The notes under the pieces: model-generated | The model's input: only the letters and a program-made list of their open reading frames with translations | Told to the model about the DNA's origin: nothing | Database searches by the model: none | Shown: positions 1 to 7,005 of the stretch, piece by piece | Layout: each line of letters starts with the position of its first letter | Position numbering within the stretch: position 1 is the stretch's first letter | From: Candidatus Omnitrophota bacterium | Lineage (GTDB): Bacteria; Omnitrophota; Gorgyraeia; Gorgyraeales; Gorgyraeaceae | Reading direction: 5' to 3' | Length of the DNA: 14,262 bases | NCBI GenBank assembly: GCA_018901615.1 | Contig: JAHIEN010000116.1 | Location: forward strand, 1-14,262 | Position numbers and translations under genes: made by a program

Positions 1-423
1 GGAGGCGGGTTGCCTATAGGCGCTATGGTGGCGGCAAAGAAATTTGAGGAAGTCTTGAAACCAGGCATGCACGCGTCAACTTTCGGCGGCAGTCCTGTAG
101 CCTGCAGCGCTTCACTCGCTGTGTTTGAGGCCATTAAAAAAGAGAGGCTCCTTTCTAATGCCAGAGAGATGGGCGAATACCTGGTCAAAAAGCTCAATGA
201 ATTAAAAAAGAAGAAGTCTATTATAAAGGAAATAAGGGGTAAAGGGCTTATGATAGGCGTAGAGCTGAGCATAGAAGGCAAGGACATCGTGGACGCGTGT
301 TTCAAAGAAAGACTCTTGATAAATTGTACGCATGGCAGCGTGCTGAGGTTTATGCCTGGCATGATAGTCACTAAAAAACAGACAGATAAGGCAATTGAAA
401 TACTTGACAAGGTGATGAGATGA
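1..423 (+). CDS. argD: Acetylornithine aminotransferase, C-terminal 140 residues (5' end outside window)
   Basis: PLP-dependent transaminase converting N-acetylglutamate semialdehyde to N-acetylornithine in arginine synthesis; ArgD proteins may also act on N-succinyl-aminoketopimelate. The frame is open from base 1 and begins with GGGLPIGAM, the segment that follows the Schiff-base lysine in class-III aminotransferases, so the lysine itself lies just left of the window. Further family blocks are HASTFGGSPVAC (about fragment residues 24-35) and IRGKGLMIGVEL (about 77-88). An in-frame ATG at 25 or TTG at 10 is internal, not a start. The stop overlaps the argF start (ATGA), implying translational coupling. 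ArgD versus another class-III transaminase is decided mainly by the argF-argG-argH neighbours. As the lysine pathway here uses DapL, a DAP role for this enzyme is not required. Confidence 0.93.
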   Translation, partial: GGGLPIGAMVAAKKFEEVLKPGMHASTFGGSPVACSASLAVFEAIKKERLLSNAREMGEYLVKKLNELKKKKSIIKEIRGKGLMIGVELSIEGKDIVDACFKERLLINCTHGSVLRFMPGMIVTKKQTDKAIEILDKVMR

Positions 424-1310
424 AAAAAGACCTTCTGGCAATAAAAGACCTGACCAAGACGGAAATAGAAGATATATTCAGCCTCGCGGCGCAGCTCAAG
501 GTCAACAGAAAGACTCACGCGACTCCGCTCAGGAACAAGACGATCGGGCTTATATTTGAAAAGCCTTCGACCAGGACAAGGGTGTCTTTTGAGGTCGGGG
601 TGTATGAACTTGGCGGCAATACAATATATCTGAGTTCAGACGAGGTTGAACTCGGAAAAAGAGAGGCGATAAAAGACGCGGCAAAGGTCTTGTCCAGATA
701 CCTGGATGGTATGGTTGTCAGGACTTTTTCACATGACAGGCTGCTGGAGATGGCTGGTTTTTCCTCTATACCTGTTATAAACGGCCTGACTGACATGTTG
801 CACCCGTGCCAGGCGTTGAGCGATTTATTTACTATAAAGGAGAAGAAAGGCCTGGATAACGTCGCTTTCGCGTTTGTGGGCGACGGCAACAACGTGCTGA
901 ACTCGCTTCTGTACGGCTGCGGCAAGATGGGCATAAAGATAAAGGTCGCCTGCCCAAAAAACTATGAGCCTGATAAAAAAATATTGAAAGAGATAGGCGT
1001 TACCGCTGAATTATATAATAAACCCGAGGACGCTGTAAAAGGCGCCGATATCGTATATACGGATGTATGGACCAGTATGGGCCAGGAAAAAGAACACAAG
1101 AAGAGGCTCAAGGCATTTAAAAAATTTCAAGTAAATTCAAAATTGATCTCTCTGGCAAAAAAAGACGCGATGGTGATGCATTGTCTGCCAGCGCACAGGG
1201 GCGAAGAGATCACGGACGAAGTACTGGACGGCAAACAGTCCATAGTGGTAGACCAGGCAGAAAACAGGCTGCACGTCCAGAAGGCGATATTAGTAAAACT
1301 ACTAAAATAA
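420..1310 (+). CDS. argF: Ornithine carbamoyltransferase
   Basis: Cytosolic enzyme joining carbamoyl phosphate and ornithine to give citrulline. The 296-residue protein has the usual length. Visible signatures: carbamoyl-phosphate loop STRTR at 50-54, HPCQ at 128-131, the second-domain GDGNN at 154-158, ornithine-binding DVWTSMG at 215-221, and HCLP at 254-257 carrying the active-site cysteine. The SMG loop and HCLP favour ornithine over the acetyl- or succinyl-ornithine and aspartate transcarbamylase relatives, though sequence alone does not exclude an altered substrate. The ATG at 420 overlaps the argD stop by 4 nt; no strong separate Shine-Dalgarno is needed if the two are coupled. argG follows after about 20 nt. 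No carbamoyl phosphate synthase gene is in the window. Confidence 0.97.
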   Translation: MKKDLLAIKDLTKTEIEDIFSLAAQLKVNRKTHATPLRNKTIGLIFEKPSTRTRVSFEVGVYELGGNTIYLSSDEVELGKREAIKDAAKVLSRYLDGMVVRTFSHDRLLEMAGFSSIPVINGLTDMLHPCQALSDLFTIKEKKGLDNVAFAFVGDGNNVLNSLLYGCGKMGIKIKVACPKNYEPDKKILKEIGVTAELYNKPEDAVKGADIVYTDVWTSMGQEKEHKKRLKAFKKFQVNSKLISLAKKDAMVMHCLPAHRGEEITDEVLDGKQSIVVDQAENRLHVQKAILVKLLK

Positions 1311-1332
1311 ACTTGGGGAAAATGGGGTGGGT

Positions 1333-2517
1333 ATGGATAAAGAGAAGAAAGTGGTTCTGGCTTATTCGGGGGGATTGGATACCTCTGTCGCGGTGAGATG
1401 GCTTGCTGACAAGGGATATGATGTTATTGCCTACATGGCAGATGTGGGGCAGGGCGGAGATTTTAAGAAATTGAGAAAAAGGGCTCTGTCAGCCGGGGCA
1501 ATAAAGGTCGTGGTAGAGGACCTGAAAGAGGAATTCGCGAAAGACTTTGTGTTTAAGTCGCTGAAGGCAGGCGCGGTATATGAATCAAATTATCTTCTGG
1601 CCACAGCCCTCTCAAGGCCTCTTATAGCAAAAGGACTGGTGAAGACTGCCAGAAAAGAAAAGGCAGAAGCTGTTGGGCATGGCTGTACCGGCAAGGGCAA
1701 TGACCAGGTGAGGTTTGAAGTCACTGTCATGGCTCTCGCGCCTGATTTAAAGATAATCGCTCCTCTCAGAGAATGGGATATGCATTCGAGGGATGAAGAG
1801 ATAGAATACGCGAAGGAGAGAGATATCGATATAGACGTGACAAAGAAAAGCCCGTACAGTCTGGACCAGAACATATGGGGCATCAGCATAGAATGCGGTG
1901 TCCTGGAAGATCCATGGAACGAGCCTCCGCAGGATGCGTACAAGATGACTGTGGATCCGCAGAAGGCGCCTAACAGGGCGGCTTATGTAGAGATAGAGTT
2001 TAAAAAAGGATGTCCTGTGGCGTTAAACGGCAAAACATACAGGGCAGTGGAACTCATAACAAGGCTCAATGAGATCGGCGGTAAGCATGGGGTCGGCAGG
2101 ACTGACCTCGTAGAGAACAGGCTCATTGGCATTAAATCAAGAGAGATATACGAGGCGCCTGCGGGCTGGATCCTGCATAATTCTCATAAAGAGCTTGAAG
2201 CGCTTGTCCTGGACAGGGAACTTACGCATTTTAAGCAGGGAATATCTTTAAAGTATGCCGAGCTTGTCTACTACGGCCTGTGGTTTACGCCTCTTAAAAA
2301 AGCGCTCGACGGGTTTATAGATAAAACACAGGAAAATGTTTCAGGGACTGTAAAGGTAAAGTTATTAAAGGGAACGGCGAGTGTAGTAGCGAGAAAATCT
2401 CAACACTCTTTATATAAAAAAGAAATGGCGACATATGACCCGGGAGATAAGTTTGATAGATCCGTGGCCGAGGGGTTTATTAAGGTATGGGGCATGCCGT
2501 ATAAAAGTAACCAGTAA
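1333..2517 (+). CDS. argG: Argininosuccinate synthase
   Basis: ATP-dependent condensation of citrulline with aspartate to argininosuccinate. The 394-residue protein shows the N-type ATP-pyrophosphatase P-loop AYSGGLDTS at about 10-18 and the citrulline/aspartate-binding block GHGCTGKGNDQVRFE at about 115-129, followed by the multimerisation domain with LEDPW. I chose ATG 1333, preceded by GGGG at 1324-1327; a GTG at 1327 would add two residues and cannot be excluded. The C-terminus is odd: after the conserved GFIKVWGMPYK the last residues SNQ and the stop are written by a heptanucleotide tandem repeat (2507-2541). Relatives usually carry some further residues here, so the repeat may have replaced the native tail. 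Gap to argH is 34 nt. Confidence 0.97.
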   Translation: MDKEKKVVLAYSGGLDTSVAVRWLADKGYDVIAYMADVGQGGDFKKLRKRALSAGAIKVVVEDLKEEFAKDFVFKSLKAGAVYESNYLLATALSRPLIAKGLVKTARKEKAEAVGHGCTGKGNDQVRFEVTVMALAPDLKIIAPLREWDMHSRDEEIEYAKERDIDIDVTKKSPYSLDQNIWGISIECGVLEDPWNEPPQDAYKMTVDPQKAPNRAAYVEIEFKKGCPVALNGKTYRAVELITRLNEIGGKHGVGRTDLVENRLIGIKSREIYEAPAGWILHNSHKELEALVLDRELTHFKQGISLKYAELVYYGLWFTPLKKALDGFIDKTQENVSGTVKVKLLKGTASVVARKSQHSLYKKEMATYDPGDKFDRSVAEGFIKVWGMPYKSNQ

Positions 2518-2541
2518 CCAGGAACCAGGAACCAGGAATAG
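2507..2541 (+). repeat. Heptanucleotide tandem repeat across argG stop and argH leader
   Basis: Five 7-bp units in register: GTAACCA (2507), GTAACCA (2514), GGAACCA (2521), GGAACCA (2528), and a decayed GGAATAG (2535). The argG stop TAA at 2515-2517 lies in the second unit and the argH Shine-Dalgarno GGGAG (2541-2545) starts at its end. The register and period are directly seen. The likeness to the STRR heptamer repeats of cyanobacteria is one of type only; the origin is unknown. Confidence 0.85.
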
Positions 2542-2551
2542 GGAGTTTATT

Positions 2552-3910
2552 ATGGTTAAAATGTGGGGAGGGAGATTTAAAAAGAAACCTCATTCGCTGA
2601 TGGAGAAATTTACATCCAGCCTGGATCATGACAAAAGGCTTGCGGAATTCGACTGCCTTGGAAGCATTGCCCACGCTGAGATGCTGGCTAAATGCGGGAT
2701 AATTCCCAGAAAAGATTCCTCCATGATCGTATCAGGCCTGAAGTCTATTTTAAACGATGTCAGGCAGGATAAGTTGAAATATAATAAATCAGCGGAAGAC
2801 ATCCACACTGCCATACAGGAGGCCCTGTATAAAAAAATAGGGAGGCCCGCCGCCATGCTGCATACTGCCAGAAGCAGAAATGACCAGGTGTCGCTTGATA
2901 CGAGGATGTATTGTAAAAAGGAAATAGATGTGACTGTAGCGGCCGTCAAGGATCTAAAAAAATCCATGCTTGCCTTCGCGAAAAAAAATATCAATGTTAT
3001 CGTGCCTGGTTTTACGCACCTTCAGAACGCGCAGCCTGTTTTACTGGCGCATCAGATGCTGGCGTATTGCCAGATGCTTGATAGGGACATGGAGAGACTC
3101 AGTGACTGTAAAAAAAGAGTAGATGTGATGCCTCTGGGATCGTGCGCTATCAGCGGCACGGCCCTTGCCATAGACAGAAACTTGGTAGCTAAAAAACTCG
3201 GTTTTTCAAAGGTCTCTTCGAATAGCATGGATGCTGTGAGCGACAGGGACTTTATCATAGAGGCGATATTCGCGCTCTCACTGATAGCTATGCATCTTTC
3301 GAGGATTTCCGAGGATTTTATAATACTGAACTCGCCGGCCTTTGGCTTGATAGAGATAGAGGATGAGATGTGCACTGGTTCGAGCATGATGCCGCAAAAG
3401 AAAAATCCTGATGTCTTGGAACTTGTAAGGGGTAAATCCGGAGAGCTTTACGGAGCGCTCATGTCAGTATTGACTGTCATGAAAGGCCTGCCGCTTACAT
3501 ACAATAGAGATATGCAGGAGGACAAAGGGCCGCTTTTCAGGGCCATAGATACTGTCAAGTCCTCGCTCGGCATAATGGAGCTGTTTTTTAAAGACTTGAG
3601 GGTAGATAAGAAAAAAATAGAGGTATTATTAAGGGATGAAACGCTTTACGCCACTGACATGATGGAATACCTGGTGAAAAAAGGCGTGGCGTTAAAAGAA
3701 GCGCATGACTCTGTCGGCAAGGTAGTCAGATATTGCGCCAGCAATAAGCTGAATATCTCAGAGGTCCCGTTGAATAAGCTAAGGTCGTTTAATTCAAAGT
3801 TTGACAAAAGAGTCTATGACCTTTTATGCGCTGAGAGATCAGTAAACCTGAAGGATTCCCTGGGAGGCACGAGCCTTAAACAGGTCAGGAGGCAGATACT
3901 AAATGCATGA
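2552..3910 (+). CDS. argH: Argininosuccinate lyase
   Basis: Last step of arginine synthesis, splitting argininosuccinate into arginine and fumarate; fumarase/aspartase superfamily. The protein of 452 residues starts MVKMWGGRFKKK, the usual ArgH N-terminus, from ATG 2552 with Shine-Dalgarno GGGAG at 2541-2545. The frame stays open further upstream to 2435 inside argG, but that extension has no family resemblance. Seen: HTARSRNDQV at 104-113; PGFTHLQNAQP at 152-162 with the conserved histidine at 156; superfamily signature GSSMMPQKKNPD at 276-287 with the flexible-loop serines 277-278. It overlaps lysA by 8 nt. Length and all three superfamily blocks are normal, so it should be functional. Confidence 0.97.
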   Translation: MVKMWGGRFKKKPHSLMEKFTSSLDHDKRLAEFDCLGSIAHAEMLAKCGIIPRKDSSMIVSGLKSILNDVRQDKLKYNKSAEDIHTAIQEALYKKIGRPAAMLHTARSRNDQVSLDTRMYCKKEIDVTVAAVKDLKKSMLAFAKKNINVIVPGFTHLQNAQPVLLAHQMLAYCQMLDRDMERLSDCKKRVDVMPLGSCAISGTALAIDRNLVAKKLGFSKVSSNSMDAVSDRDFIIEAIFALSLIAMHLSRISEDFIILNSPAFGLIEIEDEMCTGSSMMPQKKNPDVLELVRGKSGELYGALMSVLTVMKGLPLTYNRDMQEDKGPLFRAIDTVKSSLGIMELFFKDLRVDKKKIEVLLRDETLYATDMMEYLVKKGVALKEAHDSVGKVVRYCASNKLNISEVPLNKLRSFNSKFDKRVYDLLCAERSVNLKDSLGGTSLKQVRRQILNA

Positions 3911-5156
3911 CTTCAAATATAAAAACAACGAACTTTATTGCGAGTCTGTGGCCGTAAAGCAGCTTGCTGAAAAATATGGCACGCCTCTCTATGTCTATAG
4001 CCACAAAACGCTCGTAGACCATTATAGAAAGATACGCGAGGCCTTTAGGGCTATAAAACCGCTTATCTGTTTTTCCATGAAGGCAAATTCCAACATTGCT
4101 TTATGCGGCATCCTTGTAAAAGAAGGCGCGGGCCTGGACATTGTCTCTGGCGGAGAGCTTTACATCGCGCTAAAGACAGGAGTTGCCGCGAAGAGGATAG
4201 TCTATGCCAGCGTGGGAAAGACCGAGAAAGAAATAGAGATCGCCATAAAGCATCATATATTTCTTTTTAATGTCGAGTCATTGCCTGAATTAAAGATGAT
4301 AGATAAGGTAGCCGCGAGGCTTGGCAGGCGCCAGACAGTCGCCATACGTATAAACCCTGATGTAAGGCTGAAGACGCATAAATACATCACCACCGGCCAC
4401 AAGGAAAATAAGTTTGGAGTGGATATGGAGACCGCTCGCGGCATATTCATGAACTGTTCGCGATTCCCGCACCTTAATATATGCGGGGTCCATATACATA
4501 TAGGCTCTCAGATAGTGGATTCAGGGCCTTTTGTCAAGGCGATAGAAAAGATAGCTGGTTTTATAAAAGAACTTGAGCAGAACGGCGTCAATATAAGATG
4601 GTTTAATATTGGCGGCGGCCTGGGCATAATATATTCCAATGAAAGACCACAGACAGCCGCGGAATACGCAAAGGCAATAGTCCCGATATTAAAGAAGATC
4701 AAGGCAGGGGTCATACTTGAGCCGGGCAGGTTTATTGCCGGCAATAGCGGTATCCTTTTGACAAGAGTGGTGTACGTAAAAGAGACTGCTGCCAAGAATT
4801 TCGCTATAATGGACGCGGGCATGAATGATCTGGCAAGGCCCAGCCTCTACGGCGCCTATCATAACGTGTTGCCTGTAGAGTCTGCTTCTTACAGGCCGTC
4901 GTCAAAACTCAGGTCTTATGATATAGTGGGCCCTATATGCGAGAGCGGAGACTTTCTGGCAAAGGGCAGAAAATTTATAGATCTGAAGCAAGGTGAACTC
5001 CTGGCTGTCATGAGCGCTGGCGCGTACGGATTCAGTATGTCCAGCAATTACAATGCCAGGCCAAGGCCGGCAGAGGTAATGGTCGACGGTAAACATCATA
5101 GATTGATAAGGAGACGCGAGACCTACAATGATCTAATACGCAACGAATTACGCTAA
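3903..5156 (+). CDS. lysA: Diaminopimelate decarboxylase
   Basis: PLP enzyme of the alanine-racemase fold family that decarboxylates meso-diaminopimelate to L-lysine. The 417-residue protein has the PLP lysine in CFSMKAN (K60), the barrel motif HIGSQ at 199-203, the phosphate-binding GGG at 237-239, EPGR at 273-276, the active-site CESGD at 346-350 and the C-terminal block GAYGFSMSSNYN from 373. The CESGD motif and EPGR support DAP rather than ornithine or arginine as substrate. ATG 3903 overlaps the end of argH by 8 nt, which joins the arginine and lysine blocks into one unit. The stop TAA (5154-5156) forms the first bases of a long palindrome before dapF. Confidence 0.96.
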   Translation: MHDFKYKNNELYCESVAVKQLAEKYGTPLYVYSHKTLVDHYRKIREAFRAIKPLICFSMKANSNIALCGILVKEGAGLDIVSGGELYIALKTGVAAKRIVYASVGKTEKEIEIAIKHHIFLFNVESLPELKMIDKVAARLGRRQTVAIRINPDVRLKTHKYITTGHKENKFGVDMETARGIFMNCSRFPHLNICGVHIHIGSQIVDSGPFVKAIEKIAGFIKELEQNGVNIRWFNIGGGLGIIYSNERPQTAAEYAKAIVPILKKIKAGVILEPGRFIAGNSGILLTRVVYVKETAAKNFAIMDAGMNDLARPSLYGAYHNVLPVESASYRPSSKLRSYDIVGPICESGDFLAKGRKFIDLKQGELLAVMSAGAYGFSMSSNYNARPRPAEVMVDGKHHRLIRRRETYNDLIRNELR

Positions 5157-5194
5157 TTTCACACTTTTGTGACACACAGAAAAGTGTGAAATTA
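5154..5194 (+). repeat. Perfect 15-bp inverted repeat between lysA and dapF
   Basis: Left arm TAATTTCACACTTTT (5154-5168) and right arm AAAAGTGTGAAATTA (5180-5194) are exact reverse complements separated by an 11-nt loop GTGACACACAG. The left arm begins with the lysA stop codon, and dapF starts 13 nt after the right arm. The stem is AT-rich and the following bases are ATTTGGATGG-like rather than a U-run, so it is a poor intrinsic terminator. It may be a palindromic repeat insertion, an mRNA-processing or stability hairpin, or an operator; the sequence does not decide. Confidence 0.85.
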
Positions 5195-5207
5195 TTTGGA
5201 TGGGGTT

Positions 5208-6020
5208 ATGGAGAAGATGAAGTTTACTAAGATGGTTGCGACAGGAAATGACTTTGTTATAATAGATAACAGAGGCAGGAGGCAGGAGGCAGGAGGCAGG
5301 GCCTGGCCTCAGATCGCGAAAGTATTATGCGCCAGGAAAACAGGGATTGGGGCAGACGGACTCCTGGCTCTTGAAAAATCCAATAAAGCTGATTTTAAGA
5401 TGCGCGTAATCAATGCTGATGGAAGCGAAGCTGAGATGTGCGGAAATGGCTTGAGATGCGCCGCGATGTACGCCTGCGGCAGAAAGAAAGATCTAAAGAT
5501 CGAGACGCTGGCAGGGATTTACGAGGTAAAGATCACAGGCAGGCGGCAGGTCAGGATAAAAATGGAAGAACCCAGAGGCCTGCGTTTAAATATTGATATA
5601 AAGGTCAATGACAGAGAGCTGAGAGTTGATTATATTGATTCAGGCGTGCCGCATACAGTTATCTTTGTGCAGGGGCTTGACGGTATGGATGTTGATTCTA
5701 TAGGCCGGGCCGTAAGGTATCATGCTGAATTCGGCAGACGCGGCGCGAATGTTGATTTTGTCGAGATGATAGATGATGAGAATATAAAGATGAGGACTTA
5801 CGAGCGAGGTGTGGAAGGAGAGACCCTCGCGTGCGGCACAGGAGCAGTGGCGTCGGGGATTATCAGTAACAGAAGGCAGGGCACCGGAGACAAGGTAAAG
5901 GTCCATACAAAGGGCGGTGTTTTAAAGGTCTGCTTTAAGAATAAAAATGAGAAAATCACGGATGTGTATTTAGAGGGCGAGGTTAAAAAGGTTTACGCTG
6001 GAGAGGTGGATTATGTTTAA
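5208..6020 (+). CDS. dapF: Diaminopimelate epimerase
   Basis: Cofactor-independent epimerase turning LL-DAP into meso-DAP for lysine and peptidoglycan. Counting from ATG 5208 gives 270 residues, the family norm. The N-terminus KFTKMVATGNDFVIID is typical. Both catalytic cysteines are present: MCGNG (C78) and ACGTG (C209), with substrate-contact segments GVPH at 146-149 and YERG at 198-201. The start could instead be ATG 5217, which has GGAG 3 nt upstream and would give MKFTKM; TTG 5196 is unlikely. Unusual: residues 22-31 (RGRRQEAGGR) between the first strand and the helix before TGIGADG are coded by four copies of a 7-bp repeat, making this loop a few residues longer than in E. coli DapF. 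The 3' end overlaps dapA by 8 nt. Confidence 0.95.
   Translation: MEKMKFTKMVATGNDFVIIDNRGRRQEAGGRAWPQIAKVLCARKTGIGADGLLALEKSNKADFKMRVINADGSEAEMCGNGLRCAAMYACGRKKDLKIETLAGIYEVKITGRRQVRIKMEEPRGLRLNIDIKVNDRELRVDYIDSGVPHTVIFVQGLDGMDVDSIGRAVRYHAEFGRRGANVDFVEMIDDENIKMRTYERGVEGETLACGTGAVASGIISNRRQGTGDKVKVHTKGGVLKVCFKNKNEKITDVYLEGEVKKVYAGEVDYV
5272..5300 (+). repeat. Heptanucleotide tandem repeat (GGCAGGA) inside dapF
   Basis: Units GGCAGGA at 5274, 5281 and 5288 are identical, followed by GGCAGG at 5295 and preceded by the GA of a possible earlier unit, about four copies in all. It is translated as part of RRQEAGGR in a surface loop of DapF. Since 7 is not a multiple of 3, gain or loss of one unit would shift the frame. 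The period equals that of the repeat at the argG-argH junction although the unit sequence differs. Confidence 0.9.
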
Positions 6021-6888
6021 AGGCGCGATGACGGCGATTATAACACCGTTCAAAAAAGGCAAGGTAGATGAAAAGAAACTGGCTGAACTGGTAGAATTGC
6101 AGATAAAAAGCGGGGTGAAGGCTATTGTGCCGTGCGGCACAACAGGTGAATCAGCCACGCTTTCTTACAAGGAGCACGAGCGCGTTATAGAGGTGGTGAT
6201 CGAGGCTGCGAATAAGAGGGTTTCTGTCATTGCAGGAACCGGCTCCAATAATACCTCGGAGGCCATCATGCTGACTGCTCACGCAAAAGAGGCCGGGGCA
6301 GACGCGTCTTTACAGATCACCCCGTATTATAATAAGCCGACTCAGGAAGGTATCTTCCGTCATTTTAAAAAGATCACGGAAGAAGTAGGACTGCCCATCA
6401 TTGTTTACAATATCGCCTCGCGCACAGGTATCAATATCACGCCTGAGACGATGCAGAGGCTCAGCAAGGTAAAAAATATAGTCGGTGTAAAAGAGGCGAG
6501 CGGCAATCTTGAACAGATGTCCATGATCCACCAGCTTTGCGGAGACAGTTTTGACCTGATATCAGGAGATGATGGCCTGACATTGCCGTTACTTTCAATA
6601 GGCGGCACAGGAGTTATTTCTGTTGTAAGCAATATCGTGCCGAAAGACGTGGCTGGCATGGTCTCCATGTTTGCAAAGGGAGACATTGCCGGCGCAAGGA
6701 AACTGCATTACAAACTGATGCCGCTGGTAAAAGCCATATTCATTGAAACAAACCCAATACCAGTAAAGACAGCAATGGCCCTTATGGGATTAATAGATTC
6801 AGCTGACCTGCGGCTTCCGATGTGCGCGATGTCAGAAGGAAATCTGGCGCAGCTGAAAAAGGTTCTTAAAGATTACAGACTGCTGTAA
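6013..6888 (+). CDS. dapA: 4-Hydroxy-tetrahydrodipicolinate synthase
   Basis: TIM-barrel aldolase condensing pyruvate with aspartate semialdehyde, the committed step towards DAP. It has 291 residues, normal for the family. Seen: substrate carboxylate motif PCGTTGES at 40-47, the conserved PYYNKPTQEG at 104-113, catalytic tyrosine and arginine in VYNIASRTG (Y132, R137), and the Schiff-base lysine in GVKEASGN (K160). Together these mark DapA rather than N-acetylneuraminate lyase or other aldolases of the superfamily. ATG 6013 has the Shine-Dalgarno AGAGGTGGA just upstream and overlaps the dapF end by 8 nt. Downstream, the 117-nt gap to dapB is the longest non-coding gap inside the biosynthetic run and is filled by two hairpins. 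Confidence 0.97.
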   Translation: MFKGAMTAIITPFKKGKVDEKKLAELVELQIKSGVKAIVPCGTTGESATLSYKEHERVIEVVIEAANKRVSVIAGTGSNNTSEAIMLTAHAKEAGADASLQITPYYNKPTQEGIFRHFKKITEEVGLPIIVYNIASRTGINITPETMQRLSKVKNIVGVKEASGNLEQMSMIHQLCGDSFDLISGDDGLTLPLLSIGGTGVISVVSNIVPKDVAGMVSMFAKGDIAGARKLHYKLMPLVKAIFIETNPIPVKTAMALMGLIDSADLRLPMCAMSEGNLAQLKKVLKDYRLL

Positions 6889-6890
6889 AA

Positions 6891-6939
6891 AATTACCCCT
6901 CGTAACTCGATATAGAAATCTGGTTACTCGGGGTTAATT
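6891..6939 (+). repeat. Imperfect hairpin after dapA
   Basis: Left arm AATTACCCCTCGTAAC (6891-6906) pairs with right arm GTTACTCGGGGTTAATT (6923-6939): five AT pairs, one bulged T, four C-G pairs, a symmetric TC/TC internal loop, then five more pairs closing a 16-nt loop. It starts 2 nt after the dapA stop. What follows is CGTCTCG, not a U-run, so I do not call it a terminator. It could be an mRNA-stability element or a copy of a palindromic repeat. Confidence 0.7.
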
Positions 6940-6944
6940 CGTCT

Positions 6945-6986
6945 CGTCTCTTATGTTCGCTCGTTTCACTCGCTCCATAAGAGACG
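6945..6986 (+). repeat. Perfect 11-bp inverted repeat upstream of dapB
   Basis: CGTCTCTTATG (6945-6955) and CATAAGAGACG (6976-6986) are exact complements around a 20-nt loop, TTCGCTCGTTTCACTCGCTC, which itself holds the short direct repeat TCGCTC twice. The dapB Shine-Dalgarno AAGGAG (6995-7000) begins 8 nt after the right arm and is not paired in it. Together with the preceding hairpin this fills nearly all of the dapA-dapB gap. The architecture resembles small dispersed palindromic repeats, but copies elsewhere cannot be tested from this window. Confidence 0.75.
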
Positions 6987-7005
6987 GACTCATTAAGGAG
7001 ATAAT

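Noticed and set aside
2435..2551. N-terminal extension of argH starting inside argG
   Set aside because: The extra codons lie over argG and the heptamer repeat and resemble nothing in ArgH; ATG 2552 has a proper ribosome site and the usual MWGGRF start.
5866..5882. Second copy of the dapF heptamer repeat (TAACAGAAGGCAGG)
   Set aside because: Only one GGCAGG unit, no tandem array, and the protein segment between the ACGTG cysteine and the terminal GG has the same length as in E. coli DapF.
6889..7005. Lysine riboswitch in the dapA-dapB gap
   Set aside because: The gap is 117 nt, shorter than the lysine aptamer, and shows two simple hairpins rather than a five-helix junction.
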